Of a stretch of DNA of 64,000 nucleotides, positions 17,949 through 26,694 are shown piece after piece. The position numbers and the translations under genes are program-made. The DNA comes from Sphingomonas sp. R647. GTDB lineage: Bacteria > Pseudomonadota > Alphaproteobacteria > Sphingomonadales > Sphingomonadaceae. Location: positions 558,001 to 622,000 of the forward strand of contig NZ_JAIQXT010000001.1 of NCBI RefSeq assembly GCF_020177055.1. The letters run 5' to 3'. Position 1 is the stretch's first letter. Each line of letters starts with the position of its first letter. Below the pieces are notes generated by a model. It searched no databases, was not told the DNA's origin, and saw only the letters and a list, made by a program, of their open reading frames with translations.

Positions 17949-18041
17949 GAAATGTTTCGCGGCAGATACCCGGACCCGCGCGACCGGCCTTCAGCGGCGG
18001 GTCGCGGTCCGGGTGGTGATAATGGGCCGTTTTCGAAACAT
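17949..18041. repeat. Long imperfect inverted repeat (stem-loop) in the asd/esterase intergenic region
   Basis: The gap 17851-18174 has no gene. It holds outer arms ATGTTTCG (17952-17959) and CGAAACAT (18034-18041) around inner arms ACCCGGACC...GCGACC (17968-17985) and GGGTCGCGGTCCGGGT (17999-18014). It folds into a GC-rich stem with internal loops. The role is unknown; it could be an RNA leader of either divergent gene or a degenerate repeat element. Confidence 0.5.
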
Positions 18042-18174
18042 GCCGCGCCGTTAGCATCACTGTTGCGCACAGGACAGCGAAATTCTTCTTTAGTTGCGGC
18101 AAAGCACGGGTTGCGCGGGTGGACGCCCATGCGTTGCCTCGCCTATGACCCGGCACATAAGAGGAGACCCGATC

Positions 18175-19152
18175 TTGGCCGACCATTTCGTCCGTCCCGA
18201 CACCCGCGCCTTTCTCGACATGCTCGCCGCGATGCCGGAAATGCCGTGGCCGCCGCAGCCCGCCGCCTATCGCGCGCAATATCTGGCGATGAAGGATATG
18301 GTCGACCTGCCGCAGGGTGAGCTGGCGACGGTCAAGGATCTGACCATCCCCGGCCCCGCCGGTCCGATCCCCGCCCGCCTGTTCGACGTGCGCGAAAGCC
18401 GCGAGCCGGGGCCGGTCGTGCTGTTCTTCCACGGCGGCGGCTTCGTCATCGGCAATATCGACAGCCATGCGAGCTTCACCGCGGAAATGAGCCGCATGCT
18501 CGACCTGCCCGTGGTCTCGGTCGACTATCGTCTGGCCCCCGAAAGCCCCTGGCCCGCAGCATCCGACGATTGCGAGGCAGCGGCACGCTGGGTCGCGTCC
18601 AACCCGGCCGAACTCGGCCGCGCGGTCACCGCGATCGCACTCGCCGGCGACAGCGCGGGCGGCCAGATCGCTGCCGTGGCCGCGATCGACCTGCGCGACG
18701 CTCCTGCCGCAGTGCCGGTGATCGGCCAGCTGCTGATCTACCCCGCCGCCGATTTCGGTGGCGACTATGCCTCCGCCGATCATTTCGCGGAGGGCTATCT
18801 GCTCACGGCCAAGGGCATGGACTGGTTCAACGAATGCTACGGCCCGGACTTCGATCACCCGCGCGCGTCGCCGATGCGCCATGCGACGCTGGAGGGGCTT
18901 CCCCCCGCGCTGGTCATCACCGCCAGCCTCGACCCGATCCGCGATCAGGGCCGCGCCTATGTCGGCGCGCTGGCCGCCGCCGGCGTCCCGGTCATCTTCC
19001 GCGAGGCGGTGGGCAATATCCACGGTTTCATCACGCTGCGTCGCGCGATCCCGTCCGCTCAGGGTGACGTTGCTGGCATGCTCGTCGCGTTCCGCACATT
19101 GCTGACCGAGGCCGAGGCAAACCGCGTGATGGCGCAGGCTTCGGCGGAATGA
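18175..19152 (+). CDS. Alpha/beta hydrolase of the hormone-sensitive-lipase (HSL) family
   Basis: 325 residues. FFHGGGFVIGNID is the HGGG oxyanion motif, and LAGDSAGGQIAAV is the GDSAG nucleophile elbow (Ser near 160). LDPIRDQG carries the acid and GNIHGFI the catalytic His, all at the spacing expected for HSL/type IV esterases. It should hydrolyse short-chain esters in the cytosol. A TTG start at 18175 is supported by AGAGGAG 7-8 bases upstream; longer in-frame starts at 18094 and 18145 lack a site. Its stop overlaps rppH by four bases (ATGA). Confidence 0.9.
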   Translation: MADHFVRPDTRAFLDMLAAMPEMPWPPQPAAYRAQYLAMKDMVDLPQGELATVKDLTIPGPAGPIPARLFDVRESREPGPVVLFFHGGGFVIGNIDSHASFTAEMSRMLDLPVVSVDYRLAPESPWPAASDDCEAAARWVASNPAELGRAVTAIALAGDSAGGQIAAVAAIDLRDAPAAVPVIGQLLIYPAADFGGDYASADHFAEGYLLTAKGMDWFNECYGPDFDHPRASPMRHATLEGLPPALVITASLDPIRDQGRAYVGALAAAGVPVIFREAVGNIHGFITLRRAIPSAQGDVAGMLVAFRTLLTEAEANRVMAQASAE

Positions 19153-19649
19153 CCAGCTTCGCCCATCTCCCCTACCGCCCCTGCGCGGGCGTGATGCTGC
19201 TCAACGCCGACGGCCTGGTGTTCGTCGGCCAGCGGCTCGATTCGACGCTGGAGGCATGGCAGATGCCACAGGGCGGGATCGACCCGGGCGAAGACCCGCT
19301 CGACGCCGCCTATCGCGAATTGTGGGAGGAAACCGGCGTCGTCCGCGAGCATGTCGAACTGCTCGCCGCGCCCGAGATCGAGCTGGAATATGACCTGCCC
19401 GATGATCTGGTCGGCAAGGTGTGGAAGGGCAAATGGCGTGGCCAGCGTCAGCGCTGGTTCCTGTTCCGCCTCAACGCCGGTGACGACGTGATCGACATCG
19501 CCACCGCCGAACCCGAATTCCGCGCGTGGCGATGGATCGACCCGCGCGAGCTGCCTGAGGTGATCGTGCCGTTCAAGCGGACGCTTTACATCGACATCCT
19601 GCGCATCTTTGCCGAGCCGCTGGGCATCGCAGAGCCGGGAGAAGCATAA
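19149..19649 (+). CDS. rppH: RNA pyrophosphohydrolase (Nudix)
   Basis: 166 residues. It removes pyrophosphate from the 5' end of mRNAs (or cleaves dinucleoside polyphosphates), marking transcripts for RNase E decay. YRPCAGVMLLN is the family start. The Nudix box runs GGIDPGEDP...REL.EETG with all catalytic Glu residues, and WKGKWRGQRQRWF is typical of RppH. It is translationally coupled to the esterase upstream (ATGA) and the DUF481 gene downstream (TAATG). Confidence 0.93.
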   Translation: MTSFAHLPYRPCAGVMLLNADGLVFVGQRLDSTLEAWQMPQGGIDPGEDPLDAAYRELWEETGVVREHVELLAAPEIELEYDLPDDLVGKVWKGKWRGQRQRWFLFRLNAGDDVIDIATAEPEFRAWRWIDPRELPEVIVPFKRTLYIDILRIFAEPLGIAEPGEA

Positions 19650-20641
19650 TGCTGCACCGCACTCGATCTTTGGGCGAAAATCGGGTAGTAACCGGTTACA
19701 TGCGTAGCTCCCTGCTCCTTCTGCTCGCCGCCCCGCTGCTGCTCGCCAACGCCGATGTGACGGCTTCGACTGCACCGGAAACGCCTCCGCCGCCCAACCA
19801 GTCGGTCGAACGCTCGTCGGAGGTCAAAGCGATGCTCGACGCCGCGATGAAGGCAGGCGACGAGGGCGCGGTCAACGCGATCGTCAAATATGCCAAGGCC
19901 GCCGACAAGGAACGCGCCGCGCAGTTCGAATCCACCGCCAGCGCATGGAAGCGCGAGCGCCGTGAGGCAGCCGAACGCCGCCTGCGCGAGGCCAAGTTCC
20001 TCGATCTGGTCAAGGGCCGCGCCGAATTGGGCGGCTATTTCACCACCGGCAATACTGAAACCCTCGGTCTGACCGGCATCCTCGACCTCAAGCGTGAGGC
20101 GCTGCGCTGGCGGCACAAGTTCCGCGTGCAGGCCGATTATCAGGAAAGCCTCGGCCAGACGGTGCGCGAACGCTATCTCGCCGCCTATGAACCGAACTGG
20201 AAGATCGACGACCGCGCCTATGTCTATGGCGCGGCGCAGTTCGAAAGCGACCGCTTCCTCGGCTTCGACGAACGCTACGCCATCTCGGCCGGGGCCGGCT
20301 ATTCCGCGGTGAAATCGCCCGCGCTGACGCTCGACCTCGAAATCGGCCCGGCATTCCGTTACACCGACTTCGTGACCGCGCCGACCGAGCGCCAGATCGC
20401 CGCGCGTGGCAAACTCGACCTCGACTGGAAGCTGAGCAAGGGCGTGACCTTCAGCCAGGACGCGTCGGCGTTCGTCGAGCAGCAGAACAGCACGATTACC
20501 GGCAAAACGGCGCTGCGCGTCAAGCTGTTCGGCCCGTTCTCGACCCAGATGTCCTATGCGGTGAACTATGAAAGCGCGCCGCCCAATGGCCGCAAGTCGA
20601 CCGACACAACGACCCGCGCGTCGCTGCTGGTGGATTTCTAA
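19649..20641 (+). CDS. DUF481 (YdiY-like) outer-membrane protein
   Basis: 330 residues. A signal peptide (RSSLLLLLAAPLLLANADVTA) is followed by a helical charged region (about 55-125, rich in Arg, Glu and Lys). A beta-barrel of the salt-induced YdiY/DUF481 type follows: GGYFTTGNTETLGLTGILDL, then alternating aromatic/polar strands, ending in LLVDF with a terminal Phe as in outer-membrane proteins. The ATG at 19649 overlaps the rppH stop and has GGAGAAG in front. A start at 19700 would give a shorter, cleaner signal peptide and cannot be excluded. Function is unknown. Confidence 0.85.
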   Translation: MLHRTRSLGENRVVTGYMRSSLLLLLAAPLLLANADVTASTAPETPPPPNQSVERSSEVKAMLDAAMKAGDEGAVNAIVKYAKAADKERAAQFESTASAWKRERREAAERRLREAKFLDLVKGRAELGGYFTTGNTETLGLTGILDLKREALRWRHKFRVQADYQESLGQTVRERYLAAYEPNWKIDDRAYVYGAAQFESDRFLGFDERYAISAGAGYSAVKSPALTLDLEIGPAFRYTDFVTAPTERQIAARGKLDLDWKLSKGVTFSQDASAFVEQQNSTITGKTALRVKLFGPFSTQMSYAVNYESAPPNGRKSTDTTTRASLLVDF

Positions 20642-20662
20642 CCGCAGGAGGAGGCCAGGCCG

Positions 20663-21394
20663 ATGGCGCGCTGTGTCCTGTGTCGCTTGCTTCAGAGCGT
20701 CGCACGCGCTGAGTCTGACCAGCTCTACGCGGCCGTCTGGTCAGCCAGCGCCGACTGGGAGGCGCGCTTCACCGACGAGCACGGCTTTTGGCCGGATGAA
20801 ACCGACGAGAACGCGGAACTGATCCACCGCGCCAGAGCTTTGCAGGGCGCTGATCCCGCGGCAGCGCTGGCGCTGTACCGCATAGCGGCGGATCAGGGCT
20901 CGCCAGAGGCGCTTGAGCTTGTCGCGTGGCATCATCAGACCGGAACGGTCGTAGCAGCCGACCCCAATCTGGCTGCGGAGTGGCTTCGTCGCGCGATCGC
21001 TGCCGGCGCGTGGCGGGCTACGATCGTCTATGCCCGGCACCTCGATGCACTTGGACACTCTGACCCTGCCGATGAGCTGCTTCAGGACGGAATTGACGCG
21101 GGCTTCGCTCCAGCCTTTTTCTGGCTTGGCTATTTGCGTGCACGCAGAGACCCGACAAACGCCACTCGACGCGCAGTCCAGCCGCTGGTCGAACATGCTG
21201 CAGCACGCGGTCACCCGCTTGCCGAATGGACCGTCGCGCGATGGATGGCGCGCGGCAATTTGGGCATCGGAAACATTGTCGCTGGTCTGCGGCGGCTGTT
21301 CGCACTGTCCGGACAGCTCAGGCGCGGGCCCGAAGCAGGTCAGCCTGCCAAGCCGACCGCAGGCTCCGGGACAATCGCCCCCACCTCTCGGTGA
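20663..21394 (+). CDS. Sel1-like/TPR repeat protein
   Basis: 243 residues. Helical pairs of Sel1 type are visible: AAALALYRIAADQGSPEALELVAWHH, NLAAEWLRRAIAAGAWRATIVYARHL, DELLQDGIDAGFAPAFFWLGYL and QPLVEHAAARGHPLAEWTVARW (given here as separate repeats covering about residues 65-205). A CxxC pair (CVLC) sits at residues 4-7. It has no signal peptide. A very strong AGGAGGAGG site lies 10 bases before the ATG. Proteins of this type are scaffolds; the partner is unknown. The tail is low-complexity. Confidence 0.75.
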   Translation: MARCVLCRLLQSVARAESDQLYAAVWSASADWEARFTDEHGFWPDETDENAELIHRARALQGADPAAALALYRIAADQGSPEALELVAWHHQTGTVVAADPNLAAEWLRRAIAAGAWRATIVYARHLDALGHSDPADELLQDGIDAGFAPAFFWLGYLRARRDPTNATRRAVQPLVEHAAARGHPLAEWTVARWMARGNLGIGNIVAGLRRLFALSGQLRRGPEAGQPAKPTAGSGTIAPTSR

Positions 21395-21474
21395 AATTGC
21401 GGCATGTAGTAACGCCTGATACTTTTCCAACGCCGGGGGTTCACCCGCCGCGTGTCAGCCGATACACCCGGTGC

Positions 21475-22680
21475 ATGGGGCTGAATACAACCGAAGCCGC
21501 CGCCGTCGAAGCGGCCCGCGCCGCGCCGATGCTGGCGCAGGTCGAACAGTGGGTCGCGGTCAATAGCGGCACGCGCAATCTGACCGGGCTGGCCACGATG
21601 GCAGGCCTGCTCGCCGACGCCTTTGCCGCGCTGCCCGGCGACCTCACACTGGTCGAACCCGCGCCGGTCGAGATGGTCGATACCAGCGGCACCGTCCAGT
21701 CGCTGGCACATGGCCGCCATTTGCACCTGCGCGTACGACCGCAAGCGCCGGTGCAGATGCTGTTCACCGGCCATATGGACACGGTGTTTCCAGCCGATCA
21801 CCCCTTCCAGAGCGCGACCTGGCTGCCCGACGGCATCCTCAACGCCCCCGGCGCGGCGGACATGAAGGGCGGCCTGTCCCTAATGCTCGCCGCCCTGCGC
21901 GCGGTCGAAGCGACCCCGGCGGCGGCGCGCGTCGGCTATGAAGTGGTGATCAACTCCGACGAGGAAACCGGCTCCTTCGCCTCCGCCGCGCTGATCGCAC
22001 AGGCCGCGCAGGGCAAGGTCGCCGCGCTCACCTACGAACCCGCGCTCCCCGACGGCACGCTGGCGGGCGCACGCGGCGGGACCGGCAACTTCTCGATCGT
22101 CGTTCGGGGCAAGAGCGCGCACGCTGGACGCAACCCGCGCGACGGCCGCAACGCGCTGGTCGCCGCCGCCGATCTCGCGCTGCGTCTGTCACAGCTGATG
22201 ACCGACGACCTGTCGGTGAACCCGGCGCGGATCGAGGGCGGCGGGCCGAACAATGTCGTGCCCGACCTTGCCATCCTGCGCGTCAATTTCCGCCCCGCCT
22301 CACCCGACGCCATCCAGCGCGCCGGGGCAGCCGTCCACGCCCTCGCCGACGCCATTGCCGCCGAACACGACGTGTCGGTCCACGTCCATGGCGGGTTCAA
22401 CCGCCCGCCCAAACCGCTCGACCCGGGTGCCGAGCGGCTGTTCGGTCTGGTCAAGCAGGCCGGCGCCGATCTCGATATCCCGGTCGCGTGGAAGGCGACC
22501 GGCGGCGTGTGCGACGGCAACAACATCGCCGCATGCGGCGTCCCCGTCGTTGACACGATGGGCGCGCGCGGCGGCGCCATTCATTCGCAGGAGGAATTTC
22601 TGATCCCCGACAGCCTGCCCGAACGTGCCGCCCTATCGGCACTCACCATCCTGCGCATCATCGAAAAGGGCCGCGTATGA
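21475..22680 (+). CDS. M20-family zinc hydrolase (CPG2/ArgE-like) in the arginine succinyltransferase cluster
   Basis: 401 residues. Metal ligands of M20 enzymes are visible: FTGHMDTVF (His, Asp), GAADMKGG (bridging Asp), INSDEETGS (catalytic Glu and Glu ligand) and GAIHSQEEF (C-terminal His). The dimerisation domain holds KSAHAGRNPRDGRNA and EGGGPNNVVPD, as in glutamate carboxypeptidase (CPG2). Its stop overlaps astA (ATGA), so it belongs to the ast operon. No AstE (M14 family) gene is in the window. An amide hydrolase here is a good candidate for succinylglutamate desuccinylation, but that is inference. The frame is open to 21226; the ATG at 21475 gives the normal family length. Confidence 0.85.
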   Translation: MGLNTTEAAAVEAARAAPMLAQVEQWVAVNSGTRNLTGLATMAGLLADAFAALPGDLTLVEPAPVEMVDTSGTVQSLAHGRHLHLRVRPQAPVQMLFTGHMDTVFPADHPFQSATWLPDGILNAPGAADMKGGLSLMLAALRAVEATPAAARVGYEVVINSDEETGSFASAALIAQAAQGKVAALTYEPALPDGTLAGARGGTGNFSIVVRGKSAHAGRNPRDGRNALVAAADLALRLSQLMTDDLSVNPARIEGGGPNNVVPDLAILRVNFRPASPDAIQRAGAAVHALADAIAAEHDVSVHVHGGFNRPPKPLDPGAERLFGLVKQAGADLDIPVAWKATGGVCDGNNIAACGVPVVDTMGARGGAIHSQEEFLIPDSLPERAALSALTILRIIEKGRV

Positions 22681-23687
22681 CCTTCATCATCCGCCCCGCC
22701 CGCGCCGACGACCTTCAGCACCTCTATGAGATGGCCAAGCTGACCGGCGGCGGCTTCACCAACCTGCCCCCCGAAAAGCCCGCGCTCAAGACCAAGCTGG
22801 AGCGCAGCGCCGAAGCCTTCGCGCGCACCGACGACGCGAAGAAGGACGAGCTGTTCGTCCTCGTCCTCGAAAACACCGCGACGCAGGAAGTGCGCGGCAC
22901 CTGCCAGATCTTCACCCAGGTCGGCCAGCGCTGGCCCTTCTATTCCTATCGCATGGGCACGGTGACCAAGCATAGCGAGGCGCTCAACCGCACTTTCCGC
23001 GCCGAAATCCTCAATCTGGTCAACGATCTGGAGGGAGCGAGCGAGGTCGGCGGGCTGTTCCTACACCCGGGTGAGCGCGCCGGGGGATTGGGCATGCTGC
23101 TCGCGCGCAGCCGCTATCTGTTCATCGCGATGCACCGCGCGCGCTTCGCCGACCGCATCCTCGCCGAGTTGCGCGGCGTGATCGACGAAGCCGGCGGATC
23201 GCCCTTCTGGGACGGTGTCGCCGGACGCTTCTTCGGGATGAGCTTCCAGCAGGCAGACGAGTTCAACGCGATCCACGGCAACCAGTTCATCGCCGACCTG
23301 ATGCCCCGCCACCCGGTCTATACCGCGATGCTCACCGAACACGCCCGCAGCGTGATCGGCGTCCCCCACCCCTCCGGCCGCGCGGCGATGCGGATGCTCG
23401 AGCATGAAGGCTTCGCGTTCGAGAATTACATCGACATCTTCGACGGCGGCCCGACCATGACCGCACGGACCGACCATGTCATGACGATCCGCGACTGCCG
23501 GACTCAGCCAGTGGCGGACATCGCCCCGGGCGGGGACGCGAGCATCATCGCGCGCGGCACGCTCGCCGAGTTCCGCGCCTGTCATGGCCGGATTACGCGC
23601 GGCGGCGGCGGCGTAACGCTCGATCCCGCCGCCGCCGCTTTGCTCGACGTCGCGGCGGGACAGGACGTGTGCCATGCCCCGCGTTGA
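22677..23687 (+). CDS. astA: Arginine N-succinyltransferase
   Basis: 336 residues, the size of AstA. It transfers succinyl from succinyl-CoA to the alpha-amino group of arginine, the first step of the ammonia-producing AST pathway. The start FIIRPARADDLQHLYEMAKLTG and the later SEVGGLFLHPGERAGG, GRFFGMSFQQADEF and VPHPSGRAAMRMLEHEGF are typical of the family (long, GNAT-like fold). It overlaps the M20 gene by 4 bases and astB by 14 bases, so the three are one operon. Confidence 0.95.
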   Translation: MTFIIRPARADDLQHLYEMAKLTGGGFTNLPPEKPALKTKLERSAEAFARTDDAKKDELFVLVLENTATQEVRGTCQIFTQVGQRWPFYSYRMGTVTKHSEALNRTFRAEILNLVNDLEGASEVGGLFLHPGERAGGLGMLLARSRYLFIAMHRARFADRILAELRGVIDEAGGSPFWDGVAGRFFGMSFQQADEFNAIHGNQFIADLMPRHPVYTAMLTEHARSVIGVPHPSGRAAMRMLEHEGFAFENYIDIFDGGPTMTARTDHVMTIRDCRTQPVADIAPGGDASIIARGTLAEFRACHGRITRGGGGVTLDPAAAALLDVAAGQDVCHAPR

Positions 23688-24933
23688 GATCAACTTCGAC
23701 GGGATCATCGGCCCCAGCCACAATTACGCCGGCCTCAGCCACGGCAACCTCGCCGCCACCCGTAATCAGGGCGCAGTATCGCAACCCCGCGCCGCCGCGC
23801 TTCAGGGGATCGCGAAGATGCGCGCCAACCTGTCGCTCGGGCTGACCCAGGGGATTCTGCTGCCCCATGCCCGCCCCGACCATCGCTGGCTGGACACGCT
23901 GGCGACGACCTATGCCGAAGCCGCGCCGCACGTTCAGGCACAGGCGCTCTCGGCGTCGGCCATGTGGGCCGCCAACGCCGCCACCGTCTCCCCCGCCGCT
24001 GACACCGCCGATGGCCGCTGTCACCTCAGCGTCGCCAACCTCGTGACGATGCCGCATCGCAGCCATGAATGGCCCGAGACGCTCGCCCAGCTCCGCCTCG
24101 CCTTCGCGCACGATGCCTTCCGCGTCCACGGCCCAGTCCCCGCCCCGTTCGGCGACGAAGGCGCGGCCAATCACATGCGGCTAGCCCCCGACCATGACGC
24201 GCCCGGCGTCGAAGTCTTCGTCTATGGCGTCAGCGGCGGCCCCTTCCCCGCGCGCCAGCATCGCGAAGCCAGCGCGGCGGTCGCCCGCCGCCACTGCCTC
24301 GACCCCGAACGCACCCTGTTCGTCCAGCAGTCGGTCGAAGCCATCGCCGCCGGCGCCTTCCACAATGACGTCGTTGCAGTCGCCAACGCCAATGTCCTGT
24401 TCGCGCACGAACTGGCGTTCGCCGACAAGGCCGCCTTCTACGCCGACCTTCGCCGCCTGATGCCCCGCGTCGAGATTGTGGAAGTACCCGCAACGGAGGT
24501 CAGCCTCGCGGACGCGATCAGCTCCTATCTGTTCAATGCCCAGCTGGTGACGCTGCCGGGCGGCGAGACCGGCCTCATCCTCCCCACCGAAGCCCGCGAT
24601 ACCCCAAGCGTCTGGAGCTGGCTCCAGCGCCATGTCGCTGGCAACGGCCCGATCCGCCATCTGGAGGTGGTCGATGTACGCGAGTCGATGGCCAATGGCG
24701 GCGGCCCCGCCTGTCTGCGCCTGCGCGTCGTCGCCGACCCCGCGACTGTCGATCCTCGGTTCCTGGTCGACCCCACCAAACTCGATCGCATCGCCGCAGT
24801 GATCGACGCGCACTGGCCAGAACGGATCGCGCAGGATGAGATCAGCGACCCCGCGCTCATCGCCCGCATCGCCACCGCACGGACCGCGCTGCTCGACCTG
24901 CTCGGCATCGACCCCGCCGCCCTGTCGGGTTAA
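23674..24933 (+). CDS. astB: N-succinylarginine dihydrolase
   Basis: 419 residues. It converts N2-succinylarginine to succinylornithine, CO2 and two ammonia. FDGIIGPSHNYAGLSHGNLA opens the family. The catalytic triad known from E. coli (Glu, His, Cys) is visible as GDEGAANHMRL, GAFHNDVVAV and NGGGPACLRLRVV. It overlaps astA. AstC and AstD are not in the window, so later steps must be encoded elsewhere. Confidence 0.96.
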   Translation: MPRVEINFDGIIGPSHNYAGLSHGNLAATRNQGAVSQPRAAALQGIAKMRANLSLGLTQGILLPHARPDHRWLDTLATTYAEAAPHVQAQALSASAMWAANAATVSPAADTADGRCHLSVANLVTMPHRSHEWPETLAQLRLAFAHDAFRVHGPVPAPFGDEGAANHMRLAPDHDAPGVEVFVYGVSGGPFPARQHREASAAVARRHCLDPERTLFVQQSVEAIAAGAFHNDVVAVANANVLFAHELAFADKAAFYADLRRLMPRVEIVEVPATEVSLADAISSYLFNAQLVTLPGGETGLILPTEARDTPSVWSWLQRHVAGNGPIRHLEVVDVRESMANGGGPACLRLRVVADPATVDPRFLVDPTKLDRIAAVIDAHWPERIAQDEISDPALIARIATARTALLDLLGIDPAALSG

Positions 24934-25008
24934 TTGACAGGTAACCATAGCCGTTAACGCGAAACCGGCCATTTCCGCACTTGGCCTGTCTCTTGCTTAA
25001 CACTTGCT

Positions 25009-25224
25009 ATGCTGTCACGCGTCAAACGCCTCTTCACCATCAAGACGAGATTCGAGGCGTTTGCCGTGATCTACGGCCTTGGGGTCGGGGCGGTCGATCG
25101 CGGCATTCACTATCTGGAGCAATATCCCGGCATCGGCGGCTGGCTGCTGTTCGCACTCTGCCCGATCGCGGTGTTCATGGCGGGCGCGCGGATCATCGAT
25201 TCGCTCGATGCGGGGATCGAATAG
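25009..25224 (+). CDS. Small membrane protein of unknown function
   Basis: 71 residues. A basic start (MLSRVKRLFTIKTRFEAF) is followed by two hydrophobic stretches, around AVIYGLGVGAVDRG (weak) and WLLFALCPIAVFMAGARII (clear). It is not a recognised family. It lies between astB and the kinase-like gene, 51 bases before the latter, and could be co-transcribed with it. Codon use is normal for the region. Confidence 0.65.
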   Translation: MLSRVKRLFTIKTRFEAFAVIYGLGVGAVDRGIHYLEQYPGIGGWLLFALCPIAVFMAGARIIDSLDAGIE

Positions 25225-25275
25225 GAAGTTTCGGGGACTCGTCTGCCGGGGGGCGGACTGTGTGGGGAGACGAAG

Positions 25276-26583
25276 GTGCGGTTGTTTCGGGGCATGTTCA
25301 CGGCACTCGCGGCTCAGGCATTGCTGATCGTCGCGGTCGGCGGCGGCTTTCTGTTGTGGAACGTCTATTCCAGCAGTGAGCGGCTGCTACGCAATCGCGA
25401 CGCCGAGCATCTGGAGACCTTTGCCGCGCTCGCCGGTGAAGCGGCGGCGGCAGGCAAGCCGTTCGACCGGATCATCGCCGATCTCGACCGCCGCGACCCG
25501 ATCATCCTTGGCAACCGCGTCGCGATCGTCGGCGCGGGCGACCGCCTGCTCGGCGGCGCCACGGCCGGGCCAGCGCTGGTCGAACGCCCGGTCGTGGTCG
25601 ATGGCCGCACCATCGCCCGCGCCCGCATCATCCGCCCTCCCCAGCTGACCGACCGCGACCGCACGCTGATGCGCGATCACTATATCGGCATCGGCGCGAT
25701 CCTCGCCGGCATTCTCGCAGTCCTGCTCGGTGCCGCCTATTGGCTCGCCGGCCGCTGGTCGCGACCCCAGCGCGAGCTGCTGCGGCTGAGCCATGAAGTC
25801 GCCGATGGCGATGGCGACATCCATTTCGACGAGACCGGCCCGCGTGAGATCGTCGGCACGATGCGCAACCTCCGCCGCATCGCCAACCGGTTCGAACGGA
25901 TCGAGACCGCGCGCCGCACCTGGCTGGTGATGATCGCCGAAGAACTGCGCGAACCGATCGCCTCACTCGGCGGCCATCTGTCGGAGCTTCAGGAAGCGCT
26001 GACCGCGGAACCGGAGTTCAAGGCGGCGATCGAGGCCGACCAGAACCGCCTCGCCCGCATGGCGGAAGATCTCCACGCCGTCGCGCTCGCCGATCTCGGC
26101 CGCCTGCCGCTGCGCTTCGCCGATGTCGATCCGCGCGCGCTGATCCACAACACGATCTGGAGCCATGGCAAGCGCGCCGAAGCATCAGGCGTGCGGCTCG
26201 AAACCAGCAGCCTGCCGCCCTACACCATCCTGGTGAAATGGGACGCCGAGCGGATCGAGCAGCTGTTCGGCGCGCTGATCGAAAACAGCATGCGCTACGT
26301 CCCGCGCGGCGGACGCATCGTGCTGGGCCTCGAAAGCCAGAAAGACGCCTGGCGCCTGATCGTCGACGACAATGCACCGGGCATCGATGTCGAACTCGCC
26401 CAGCAGCTGTTCGAACCCTTCTACCGCGCCAATGCCAAGGACACGCCCGGCGGATCGGGCCTCAGCCTCGCCACCGCCCGTGCGATCGTCGAGGGGCATC
26501 ACGGCCGGATCGAAGCCAGCAACTCCCCGATCGGCGGCCTGCGCATCACCGTTGTCCTGCCCGCATCCCCGCCGATGGCGTAA
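25276..26583 (+). CDS. Histidine-kinase-like membrane sensor lacking the phospho-acceptor His
   Basis: 435 residues. TM1 is at about 8-30, a periplasmic domain of about 100 residues, TM2 around 140-158, HAMP, an H-box-like helix, and a HATPase domain. The ATPase boxes are good: N box ALIENSMRY, G1-like VDDNAPGI, F box FEPFYR and G2 GGSGLSLA. The H-box reads AEELREP at residues 221-227 where BaeS-type kinases have S-H-E-L-R-T-P, so Glu222 replaces the His. It cannot autophosphorylate in the normal way and may act as a scaffold or phosphatase-type partner. The start is GTG with GGGGAGA upstream. No response regulator gene is next to it. Confidence 0.85.
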   Translation: MRLFRGMFTALAAQALLIVAVGGGFLLWNVYSSSERLLRNRDAEHLETFAALAGEAAAAGKPFDRIIADLDRRDPIILGNRVAIVGAGDRLLGGATAGPALVERPVVVDGRTIARARIIRPPQLTDRDRTLMRDHYIGIGAILAGILAVLLGAAYWLAGRWSRPQRELLRLSHEVADGDGDIHFDETGPREIVGTMRNLRRIANRFERIETARRTWLVMIAEELREPIASLGGHLSELQEALTAEPEFKAAIEADQNRLARMAEDLHAVALADLGRLPLRFADVDPRALIHNTIWSHGKRAEASGVRLETSSLPPYTILVKWDAERIEQLFGALIENSMRYVPRGGRIVLGLESQKDAWRLIVDDNAPGIDVELAQQLFEPFYRANAKDTPGGSGLSLATARAIVEGHHGRIEASNSPIGGLRITVVLPASPPMA

Positions 26584-26596
26584 GGCCTTCTCTTAG

Positions 26597-26629
26597 CCCC
26601 TCCCGCCTTCGCGGGAGGGGTTGGGGAGG
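26597..26629. repeat. REP-like palindrome (single copy)
   Basis: CCCCTCCCGC (26597-26606), a 4-base loop and GCGGGAGGGG (26611-26620) form a perfect 10-bp stem, followed by TTGGGGAGGG. The same hairpin occurs twice at 29612-29715. It lies between the convergent kinase-like gene and pccA and may also help end transcription. Confidence 0.8.
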
Positions 26630-26630
26630 G

Positions 26631-26662
26631 TCTTCTTCTTCTTCTTCTTCTTCTTCTTCTTC
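26631..26662. repeat. (TTC)n microsatellite
   Basis: An uninterrupted 32-base run of the trinucleotide TCT/TTC (10-11 units) lies directly after the REP-like hairpin and 32 bases past the pccA stop (pccA is on the other strand). It is outside any coding region. Confidence 0.95.
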
Positions 26663-26694
26663 CTGATCCCCCGGCCGGCCTCGACCCGCACCCC

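Noticed and set aside
24934-26583. Two-component system with adjacent regulator
   Set aside because: No receiver-domain gene exists on either side of the kinase-like gene.
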